A stretch of DNA of 9,576 bases. Origin: Bacillota bacterium (GTDB lineage Bacteria > Bacillota_I > Bacilli_A > Erysipelotrichales > Erysipelotrichaceae). This document shows positions 1 to 6,216 of this stretch, in pieces (position 1 is the stretch's first letter; the number at the start of each line of letters is the position of its first letter). Where the stretch lies: positions 1 through 9,576 of the forward strand of contig JAEWGY010000001.1 in the NCBI GenBank assembly GCA_023388035.1, read 5' to 3'. Position numbers and translations under genes: made by a program. The notes beneath the pieces are model-generated. The model had not been told where the DNA came from. It was given only the letters and a program-made list of their open reading frames with translations, and made no database searches.

Positions 1-1382
1 ATACTAGCCTTAAAAGGATTAGAATAGTATTCTTTAATATTTTGGATTCCTCCTAAAGCTGTTACTAATTTAATACATAGGTTTTTCTTTTTACCAGTAT
101 TAAGAAAATCAAAGGCTAAGAATTTAATATAGATACGGGTTATTATAAAATAGATTGCTGCATAGCCTATCCCAATCATAAATATATATAATAATACCTT
201 GTTATAATCAGGGTTTCTTAGGAAATATAAATAATCAGGTAGGTTTCCAGGCATTGCTAAGGAAGGTAAACCATTATAGATAAATCCTAATCTAATTTTA
301 AAGAATTCACATAGATAAAAAAGTAAGGCAGTTAGGAAAATATGTAGTACAAATAATAATGGTGCAGCAAAGAGTAAGACGAATTCTAACACTAAGGGAT
401 TACCATATACAACGCTGAAAAAACAAAGAACAATTGAGATAAATAACATTTTCTTTTTATCGGCTTTATTTGTATTCATACTATAAAAAGCCATGATCAC
501 TGCTGGTACAATAAAAATATTTAGAATGTAATATGGTGTTATAAAACGACCAAAATTATTTGTATTAAGATTGTTACTTATTAAATGAGTCCAAGCATTA
601 ACATCGCCTAATATCGCAGTTCCACTGAAGGTATTAACTGATCCTCCTAAAGAATCATACCAGAAACTAGTTCTAATAAAATCAGATAAACCTAGGATGC
701 TAAAGATTCTATCAATCGCACCATATAAAGCAATATATTCTGGATTGTTAATATTTTGACCGATATTAGTAATAATATAATTAATTAAATTAATAAAATA
801 AGGCCAAATATAAACAGTTACTAAAGCACTAAAGGAACAGATTAAGATATTATAGATGTAAGCTACAGTATTCTTATCCATAAAAGATAGTAGTGAATAG
901 CTATTTCTTCTCCTTGAAGTTACATAAGAAAAACGAGTTGCAATACCTACTATAAATGCAGCAATTAAGCCACATTGTAATGGATACTTAATAACCTTGG
1001 TAAAATTAGTTACATCATTTGCATAATAGCGAATATTAAAAACTTCTGCATAGGCATAATTAGGTAAATTTTGACTAGAAAAAACCATTGTTACAACTAG
1101 GAAACTGATATACCCTACTACACCTACTAAGATCGGTGTTCCACTTTTAGCCCTTCTTGAAGCCATTCGGATAATTACAATTAAGGGAAAATTACTGATA
1201 ATTCCTAAGGAAATATTCATTAAAATATCAGATAAAGCTAATGTTATAGGATCTTTAAAGGTATAAAAAATATTTACATATTCATTCTTGATAAATGATG
1301 CGATACCTAAAAACATAAAAGCTAATACTAATATTTGTAAAGGAAATCGCATTGTATCAAGTAAACTGTGCCATTTTCTCAT
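1..1382 (-). CDS. Degenerate PTS EIIC(B) permease-like membrane protein, glucose family (3' end outside window)
   Basis: An open frame of 460 codons runs from an ATG at 1382 to the left edge without a stop. The product is very hydrophobic, with about ten likely membrane segments (for example residues 13-31, 60-73, 84-101, 136-148, 175-205, 284-300, 312-324, 331-357, 397-415). It resembles EIIC of the glucose/GlcNAc PTS family: NFPLI at 64-68 matches the usual NLPLI, followed by LVGVVGY at 85-91, and FAAPLLFVLH at 338-347 matches the segment after the substrate motif. From about 432 an EIIB domain begins (LVTALGGIQNI, 439-449). The hallmarks are missing. The GITEPIEF motif reads YGNPLVLEF (326-334), and the EIIB phospho-cysteine plus TRLR reads N455 and FKAS (457-460). 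An intact frame with these changes suggests a retained protein that cannot be phosphorylated like a normal EIIB. Substrate and role are unknown. No Shine-Dalgarno precedes the ATG. Family call is good; function is uncertain. Confidence 0.8.
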   Translation of the reverse strand, partial: MRKWHSLLDTMRFPLQILVLAFMFLGIASFIKNEYVNIFYTFKDPITLALSDILMNISLGIISNFPLIVIIRMASRRAKSGTPILVGVVGYISFLVVTMVFSSQNLPNYAYAEVFNIRYYANDVTNFTKVIKYPLQCGLIAAFIVGIATRFSYVTSRRRNSYSLLSFMDKNTVAYIYNILICSFSALVTVYIWPYFINLINYIITNIGQNINNPEYIALYGAIDRIFSILGLSDFIRTSFWYDSLGGSVNTFSGTAILGDVNAWTHLISNNLNTNNFGRFITPYYILNIFIVPAVIMAFYSMNTNKADKKKMLFISIVLCFFSVVYGNPLVLEFVLLFAAPLLFVLHIFLTALLFYLCEFFKIRLGFIYNGLPSLAMPGNLPDYLYFLRNPDYNKVLLYIFMIGIGYAAIYFIITRIYIKFLAFDFLNTGKKKNLCIKLVTALGGIQNIKEYYSNPFKAS

Positions 1383-1388
1383 AACAAA

Positions 1389-1398
1389 ATTATATAAT
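1389..1398. promoter_or_regulatory. Palindromic ATTATATAAT, candidate shared divergent -10 element
   Basis: The 61-bp gap between the PTS-like gene (minus) and the comFC-like gene (plus) holds the perfect palindrome ATTATATAAT. It gives TATAAT on the plus strand (1393-1398) and TATAAT on the minus strand (1394-1389). The plus box would start transcription about 40 bases before the ATG at 1444. The minus box ends 7 bases before the ATG at 1382, so that transcript could be leaderless. No good -35 hexamer is visible at 16-18 bp spacing on either side, so the call rests on the -10 alone. The same decamer recurs at 2735-2744. Confidence 0.4.
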
Positions 1399-1443
1399 AA
1401 AATAATTTATTTAGGATTAAAAAAATAAATTGTAAAAATAAAG

Positions 1444-1899
1444 ATGTATTGTCTTAATTGTTTAGAATCAATTGATCGTAATTTTAATCTACTCTACCAT
1501 GTTTTTATTCAGGATAAATTATGCTATGCTTGTTATCAAAGGTTTAAAACTAAAAGAATAATTAGAAAAACTAACTCACTTAGCTATCATTATCTAGCTT
1601 TAATGAATGATGAATTACAGAAAATTGTAAAAGCCTACTATTTTAATCATGATGAGCGTTATTATCATATTTTAAAAAAATTTCTTAAACCCTATTATGG
1701 CTATTACTATTTAGCGCTTGATGATGATTATCTTACTAACTTACTACTAACCCACCTTAAAGCAAGACCTTATAAAAATCAAAGAGGAGTTAAGATTTTA
1801 CTCTTTTCAATCATCCAAAAAAGACCTGAGGAAATAAAAAAACTTGTTGAAAGATTAGAAAGTAAGCAAAACAAAATTTTTTATCTAACATTTTATTAA
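1444..1899 (+). CDS. Short ComFC-like zinc-finger protein lacking the phosphoribosyltransferase half
   Basis: The 151-residue product starts with a zinc-ribbon-like pair of motifs, CLNC (3-6) and CYAC (27-30). These are followed by a region like the middle of ComFC (DELQKIVKAYYFNHDERY, 56-73, corresponding to the family segment ending in a basic Kf.gd). Full ComFC proteins are about 200-240 residues and end in a PRPP-binding loop of the type DDVxTTGAT. Here the protein stops just after a LVERLESKQ segment (134-142), which corresponds to the point before that loop. Only 33 bases separate its stop from the cold-shock gene, so the missing part is not in another frame. ComFC assists DNA uptake in competent Firmicutes; whether this short form does so is unknown. 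Gene order (comFC, then secA-prfB) supports the assignment. No Shine-Dalgarno is seen before the ATG, and the next Met is residue 54. It may be a reduced functional protein or a decaying gene. Confidence 0.65.
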   Translation: MYCLNCLESIDRNFNLLYHVFIQDKLCYACYQRFKTKRIIRKTNSLSYHYLALMNDELQKIVKAYYFNHDERYYHILKKFLKPYYGYYYLALDDDYLTNLLLTHLKARPYKNQRGVKILLFSIIQKRPEEIKKLVERLESKQNKIFYLTFY

Positions 1900-1902
1900 T
1901 TT

Positions 1903-1913
1903 TATGATATGAT
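1903..1913 (+). promoter_or_regulatory. Possible -10 region of the cold-shock gene
   Basis: Overlapping TATGAT boxes (1903-1908 and 1908-1913) lie just upstream of the csp ribosome binding site. Upstream, TTTATC at 1880-1885 would be a weak -35 at 17-bp spacing from the first box. A start from here would leave only about 15-20 bases of leader, unlike the long thermosensing leaders of E. coli cspA. Readthrough from the comFC-like gene is an alternative source of transcription. Confidence 0.3.
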
Positions 1914-1920
1914 ATTAATA

Positions 1921-1925
1921 AGGAG
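1921..1925 (+). promoter_or_regulatory. Ribosome binding site that sets the csp start
   Basis: AGGAG sits 7 bases before the ATG at 1933. It selects that start over the in-frame ATG at 1909, which would add eight residues absent from cold-shock proteins and has no ribosome binding site. Confidence 0.85.
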
Positions 1926-1932
1926 AACCTAT

Positions 1933-2133
1933 ATGACAGGAAAAGTAAAAAGATTTAATGCTGTTAAAGGTTTCGGATTCATCGAATGTGATGGTAAAGA
2001 TGATATCTTCTTCCACTACAGTGAGTTAGTTATGGACGGCTATAAAACAGTAGCTGTTGGTGACAATGTTGAATTTGAGATTTCTGAATCAGAAAAGGGT
2101 GAAAGAGCAGTTAACATTCGCGTACTTAAATAG
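1933..2133 (+). CDS. csp: Cold-shock domain protein (CspA/CspB family)
   Basis: The 66-residue product is a single cold-shock domain, the usual length for bacterial Csp proteins. It opens with MTGKVKRFNAVKGFGFIE, containing RNP1 (KGFGFIE, 12-18), and continues to RNP2 (DIFFHY, 24-29) and the C-terminal strands ending NIRVLK. Such proteins bind single-stranded RNA and DNA through the aromatic residues of RNP1 and RNP2. They act in the cytoplasm as RNA chaperones that melt structures in mRNA. The gene uses more TTC, ATC, CAC and TAC codons than its neighbours, which fits high expression. It follows the comFC-like gene by 33 bases and is closed by a strong hairpin terminator just after its TAG stop. 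In many Firmicutes the position before secA is held by hpf instead. Which Csp paralogue this is cannot be decided from the sequence. Confidence 0.95.
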   Translation: MTGKVKRFNAVKGFGFIECDGKDDIFFHYSELVMDGYKTVAVGDNVEFEISESEKGERAVNIRVLK

Positions 2134-2139
2134 CATGTA

Positions 2140-2169
2140 AATAAAAAAGAAGCTTGCTTCTTTTTTATT
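2140..2169. terminator. Bidirectional intrinsic terminator between csp and the flavodoxin gene
   Basis: A perfect 14-bp inverted repeat (AATAAAAAAGAAGC at 2140-2153 and GCTTCTTTTTTATT at 2156-2169) forms a hairpin with A-rich and T-rich flanks, so it can act on both strands. It begins 7 bases after the csp stop. The right arm overlaps the TAA stop of the convergent flavodoxin gene (2167-2165). The stem core is GAAGC/GCTTC, and its outer part is the A/U tract. Confidence 0.85.
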
Positions 2170-2689
2170 TTATTAATAATTTATTTTTAATTAAAAATTT
2201 TTCTACTTCCTCTTTTGATTCATCAACATAGGAACCATTAATCGCTAACATATCTTTAATATTGATGTCTTTACAATATTCCTTAAGTGTATATTCTAAA
2301 TTACCTAAACCCGATCCTTCATGAGTAATTAAAGCATAGATATTAGCTTTACTTAAGTCCAGTCTTTCTAATTGACTAAACATTGCCATTGGATAGGTTC
2401 CTATCCAACATGGTCCGATTAAGAAAATATTCTCATATTCACTGATATCATTAAGATAAGTCTTGAGCTCTGGTCTTTCTTTTTTGAAATATTCTTCCTT
2501 AGCAAGTTCAACACATTCTTTATAAACACTAGGATAAGCTTCTTTCTTAATTATTCTAAAGACTTCAGTTTCTAAATAATTTGAAATCATTAAAGCTAAT
2601 CTTTCTGAATTGCCTTTTTCTAATATTTTAATTTTTGAGCGATAGTAATTTTCTCCTTGATGAGAAAAATAAATAATTAAGTTTTTCAT
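2165..2689 (-). CDS. Flavodoxin-like FMN-binding protein
   Basis: The 174-residue product has the short flavodoxin fold and resembles the flavodoxin_4 type. Beta-1 plus the phosphate loop is LIIYFSHQGENYY (4-16, where the family usually has SrtGnT). GNSERLALMISNYL (26-39) is the helix segment. YPSVYKECVELAKEEYF (52-68) and RPELK (72-76) match the family's YP..Y..C...A..E...RPel pattern. The FMN-contact loops are GPCWIGTYPMAM (92-103) and THEGSGLGN (122-130). The protein probably carries electrons or reduces small molecules in the cytosol with FMN; the partner is unknown. A strong AGGAGG lies 5 bases before the ATG at 2689. The gene is single, divergent from secA, and converges on csp at a shared terminator. 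Confidence 0.88.
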   Translation of the reverse strand: MKNLIIYFSHQGENYYRSKIKILEKGNSERLALMISNYLETEVFRIIKKEAYPSVYKECVELAKEEYFKKERPELKTYLNDISEYENIFLIGPCWIGTYPMAMFSQLERLDLSKANIYALITHEGSGLGNLEYTLKEYCKDINIKDMLAINGSYVDESKEEVEKFLIKNKLLIK

Positions 2690-2734
2690 TATTTCCTCCT
2701 AATATATTAAGAATATTTAGTATTTTATATTTTT

Positions 2735-2744
2735 ATTATATAAT
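2735..2744. promoter_or_regulatory. Palindromic ATTATATAAT, candidate shared divergent -10 of flavodoxin and secA
   Basis: The same decamer as at 1389-1398 lies in the 83-bp gap between the flavodoxin gene (minus) and secA (plus). The plus TATAAT (2739-2744) lies about 28 bases before the secA ATG, upstream of its GAGGTG ribosome binding site (2762-2767). The minus TATAAT (2740-2735) would give a leader of about 40 bases before the flavodoxin ATG. TTTAGT at 2716-2721 is at best a weak -35 for secA. Confidence 0.5.
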
Positions 2745-2772
2745 ATATATTGAAGAAAAATGAGGTGAATTT

Positions 2773-5112
2773 ATGGGTTTTTTTGCTAACCTATTTAATG
2801 AAGATAAAAAAATATTAAAAACAATTGAAAATAAAATAGATAAAGTTATGGCCTTAGAAAATACGATGGCTAACTTATCTGATGATGAACTTAAACATAA
2901 AACTGTAGAGTTCAAACAACGTTTAAAAAATGGTGAAACACTTGATGATATTGCGATCGAAGCTTTTGCTACAGTAAGAGAAGCAGCTAAAAGAGTCATC
3001 GGTGAATTCCCTTATCGTGTTCAGTTAATTGGTGCAATGGTTTTACACCAAGGTGATATCGCTGAAATGAAGACGGGTGAGGGTAAAACTCTAACATCAG
3101 TAATGACTGTTTATCTTAATGCTTTAAGTGAACATGGTGTTCATGTAGTTACTGTTAATGAATATTTAGCACAAAGAGACTCGGAGTGGATGGGAGAAAT
3201 CCATCGTTTCTTAGGTCTTAGTGTAGGACTTAATTTAAGAGAATTAAGCCCTGCTCAAAAAAGAGCGGCCTACGCTTGTGATATTACCTATACTACCAAT
3301 TCTGAATTAGGTTTTGATTACTTACGTGATAATATGGTAACCAGAGTCGAAGATCGCGTTTTAAGAGAACTTAATTATGCTCTAGTCGATGAGGTTGATA
3401 GTATTCTGATTGATGAATCTAGAACTCCTTTGATTATTTCAGGTGGTCAAAAACAAACTGCTAATCTCTACTTACAAGCTGATCGTTTTGTTAAATCTTT
3501 AAAAGAGAATGAATATGATATCAATATCAAAGATAAATCAGTATTCTTAACTGAAGATGGTACAAAAGTTGCTGAGCGTTATTTTAAATTAGATAATTTA
3601 TACGCTATTGAACATACTAATTTAGTTCATCATATTAATCAAGCTTTAAAAGCTAATTATATTATGAAACTTGATATTGAATATGTTGTTGAAGATGGTG
3701 AAGTTATAATAGTTGATCAAAACACTGGTCGTAAGATGCCTGGTCGTGAATATTCTGATGGACTTCATCAAGCTATTCAAGCTAAGGAAGGATTGGATGT
3801 TAAAATTGAATCAACAACACTAGCAACTATAACTTATCAAAATTTCTTTAGACTATATAATAAACTAGCTGGTATGACTGGTACAGCAAAAACAGAGCAA
3901 GAAGAATTTCTTAAAATCTACAACATGCGTGTTTTAGAAATACCAACCAATAGACCTATTGCTAGAATTGATAATCCCGATGCAGTCTTTGCAACTAAGA
4001 AGGCTAAATATAATGCCTTAATGGATGAGGTTAAGAATCTACACGATAGAGGGATACCGGTTTTAGTTGGTACTATTTCCGTGGAAACATCTGAATTATT
4101 ATCTAAATATTTAAGCCAAAGAAAAATTAAACACGAGGTTTTAAATGCTAAAAACCATGCTAGAGAAGCTGAAATAATTGCTCTTGCTGGTCGTAAAGGT
4201 GCTGTAACCATCGCTACTAACATGGCTGGTCGTGGTACCGATATTAAGATTGATGATGAGGTTAAAAGTTTAGGTGGTCTTGCTGTGTTAGGATCAGAAA
4301 GACATGAATCTAGACGTATTGATAATCAGTTAAGAGGTCGTTCTGGAAGACAGGGTGATCCTGGTATGTCTCGCTTTTATGTTGCTTTAGATGATGAATT
4401 AATGCTGCGCTTTGGTAATGAAAAGATTTTAGAGGCCTTTAAAAAAGGTGTTGGTGATAATGCTATCGAATCAAAAATTCTTACTAAATCAATATCTAGT
4501 GCTCAAAAGAAAATTGAAGGACATAATTTCGATATTCGTAAAACCCTACTTGATTACGATGATGTTTTAAGACAACAAAGAGAGACCATGTATGAACAAC
4601 GTAATTTCATCTTAGATAATGATGATATTAAGCCGATAATTAAAAATATGTATCTAGCTGTTATCAGCACAATGATTGATTCTAATATCGATCATAGTGC
4701 TAAAAAACCTAGTTTAACACGCGAATCATTACTAAGTATTCTTAAACAATTAAATATTAGCGAAGATAAGGTTGATGATTTTATTAAGTTTAATATCGAT
4801 GATTTAAAATATCAATTATCTGATTATGCATATGAACTATATCTTGAAAAAATTGAAAGAGTTAAGGAGGAAATTATTCCTGCTGAAAAAGCGATGGTTC
4901 TTAGAACCTATGATCGCGCTTGGGTTAATCATATTGACATTATGTCAAAACTAAGAGAAGGTATTCATTTAAGATCCTATGCTCAGGATAATCCACTAAA
5001 TGCTTATATTTCTGAAGGTTTCAATTTATACCAAGATATGATGGATACTGTAGCTAGAGATATCGTAAATTTCTGCTCTCATGTTAAAATTGTTGAACAG
5101 GAAGTTGATTAA
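2773..5112 (+). CDS. secA: Preprotein translocase ATPase SecA
   Basis: The 779-residue product is the motor that pushes unfolded preproteins through SecYEG at the membrane using ATP. Visible landmarks include the N-terminal FANLF..DKK start and Walker A MKTGEGKT (99-106). TYTTNSELGFDYLRDN spans 173-188, and the DEAD-type Walker B is DEVD (206-209), followed by DESRTPLIISG. The preprotein cross-linking domain follows, then MTGTAKTEQEEF. The second helicase half carries TNMAGRGTDIKI, LGSERHESRRIDNQLRGRSGRQGD and RFYVALDDELM, and helical scaffold and wing domains end the protein. It stops right after the scaffold (VNFCSHVKIVEQEVD). It therefore lacks the flexible linker and CxCxSGKK zinc tail found in B. 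subtilis SecA (about 841 residues), which binds SecB or ribosomes in some bacteria. GAGGTG precedes the ATG. The stop overlaps the prfB start by one base, so the two are co-transcribed. Confidence 0.98.
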   Translation: MGFFANLFNEDKKILKTIENKIDKVMALENTMANLSDDELKHKTVEFKQRLKNGETLDDIAIEAFATVREAAKRVIGEFPYRVQLIGAMVLHQGDIAEMKTGEGKTLTSVMTVYLNALSEHGVHVVTVNEYLAQRDSEWMGEIHRFLGLSVGLNLRELSPAQKRAAYACDITYTTNSELGFDYLRDNMVTRVEDRVLRELNYALVDEVDSILIDESRTPLIISGGQKQTANLYLQADRFVKSLKENEYDINIKDKSVFLTEDGTKVAERYFKLDNLYAIEHTNLVHHINQALKANYIMKLDIEYVVEDGEVIIVDQNTGRKMPGREYSDGLHQAIQAKEGLDVKIESTTLATITYQNFFRLYNKLAGMTGTAKTEQEEFLKIYNMRVLEIPTNRPIARIDNPDAVFATKKAKYNALMDEVKNLHDRGIPVLVGTISVETSELLSKYLSQRKIKHEVLNAKNHAREAEIIALAGRKGAVTIATNMAGRGTDIKIDDEVKSLGGLAVLGSERHESRRIDNQLRGRSGRQGDPGMSRFYVALDDELMLRFGNEKILEAFKKGVGDNAIESKILTKSISSAQKKIEGHNFDIRKTLLDYDDVLRQQRETMYEQRNFILDNDDIKPIIKNMYLAVISTMIDSNIDHSAKKPSLTRESLLSILKQLNISEDKVDDFIKFNIDDLKYQLSDYAYELYLEKIERVKEEIIPAEKAMVLRTYDRAWVNHIDIMSKLREGIHLRSYAQDNPLNAYISEGFNLYQDMMDTVARDIVNFCSHVKIVEQEVD

Positions 5113-6209
5113 TGGAATTATATGATATTAAAATCTCTTTAAATAATTATGAGCAGAAATTAAAGGAACTTGATTTATCATTAGATCTTAATAGTTTAAA
5201 AGAAAAGATGAGGGAATTAAACTCTATTCAGGAGCGTGATGATTTTTGGTCTGATAATAATAAGGCTACTAAAATCATTAAAGAGTATAATCGTATATCT
5301 AAATTAATTAATGATTATGATTCTTTATATAAAGAAGTTTTAGATTTAGCTTCATTAGTTGAAGATCTAACAAAAAATCCTGATCCTGAATTACAAATTC
5401 TTTTAGAAGAAGGTTTTAAAAATTTCAAGAAAGCTTATGATGATTATTCAATAATTGTTTTACTTAAAGAAGATTATGATAATTCAAATGCTATTCTGGA
5501 AATTCATCCCGGTGCTGGCGGTACAGAATCAATGGACTGGGCTAATATGTTATATCGTATGTATTCTCGTTATGCGAATGATCATAATTATAAAATTGAA
5601 ATTTTAGATTATCAAGACGGCATTGAAGCTGGTATTAAATCTTGTACCATTCTCATAAAAGGACCTTTAGCCTATGGTTATCTTAAGTCAGAAAGCGGGG
5701 TTCATCGCTTAGTTCGTATATCTCCCTTTGATTCTTCTAAAAGAAGACATACCTCATTTGCTAGTGTTCAGGTTATTCCTGAATTCAACAATGAAATCGA
5801 TATTATCATTGATGATAAAGATCTTGAGATCACTACTATGCGCTCCTCTGGAGCTGGTGGTCAAAATGTAAATAAAGTTGATTCTGCAGTTAGAATAAAA
5901 CACTTACCAAGTGGTATTGTGGTAAGTAGTCAAACTGAGCGATCACAGCTTATTAATAAAGAAAACTGCTTAAATATGCTTAAATCAAAATTGTATCAAT
6001 TAGAAATAGAAAAACGCAATGCTGAGCTATCTAAACTTAAAGGCGAAAATAAGGCTATTGAATGGGGTTCACAGATTCGTTCCTATGTTTTTTGTCCCTA
6101 TACCTTAGTTAAAGATCATCGTACTAATTATGAAGAAACTAATGTAAATAAGGTCATTGATGGAGGACTTGATGAGTTTATTTTCGCTTATTTAAAATCA
6201 CAAATTTAG
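5112..6209 (+). CDS. prfB: Peptide chain release factor 2
   Basis: The 365-residue product recognises UAA and UGA stop codons in the ribosomal A site and triggers peptidyl-tRNA hydrolysis. It shows IHPGAGGTES (131-140), the RF2 stop-reading tripeptide SPF (204-206 within RISPFD), and the catalytic GGQ (249-251 within RSSGAGGQNVNKVDSAVR). The C-terminal family segment is IRSYVFCPYTLVKDHRT. The whole protein is in one frame: the usual autoregulatory +1 frameshift site (CTT TGA C near codon 25) is replaced by ordinary codons reading SLDLNS (23-28). Its presence shows that UGA is a stop in this organism, unlike Mycoplasma and Spiroplasma. The ATG overlaps the secA TAA by one base (TAATG), with AGGAAG at 5099-5104 inside secA, implying translational coupling. 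hflX follows 7 bases after the stop. Confidence 0.98.
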   Translation: MELYDIKISLNNYEQKLKELDLSLDLNSLKEKMRELNSIQERDDFWSDNNKATKIIKEYNRISKLINDYDSLYKEVLDLASLVEDLTKNPDPELQILLEEGFKNFKKAYDDYSIIVLLKEDYDNSNAILEIHPGAGGTESMDWANMLYRMYSRYANDHNYKIEILDYQDGIEAGIKSCTILIKGPLAYGYLKSESGVHRLVRISPFDSSKRRHTSFASVQVIPEFNNEIDIIIDDKDLEITTMRSSGAGGQNVNKVDSAVRIKHLPSGIVVSSQTERSQLINKENCLNMLKSKLYQLEIEKRNAELSKLKGENKAIEWGSQIRSYVFCPYTLVKDHRTNYEETNVNKVIDGGLDEFIFAYLKSQI

Positions 6210-6216
6210 GAGGACT

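Noticed and set aside
1..1382. Non-coding or pseudogene stretch at the left edge
   Set aside because: Translation of the minus strand gives 460 uninterrupted codons with consistent membrane segments and EIIC/EIIB resemblance, so it is a partial gene.
1909..1932. Earlier ATG for the cold-shock gene
   Set aside because: It has no ribosome binding site and adds residues absent from Csp proteins; AGGAG at 1921-1925 points to the ATG at 1933.
2736..2999. Minus-strand open frame of 87 codons
   Set aside because: It overlaps the start of secA on the opposite strand, has no family resemblance, and is explained as a shadow of secA codon use.
3918..4223. Minus-strand open frame of 101 codons
   Set aside because: It lies fully inside secA helicase motifs on the other strand and has no ribosome binding site or recognisable domain.
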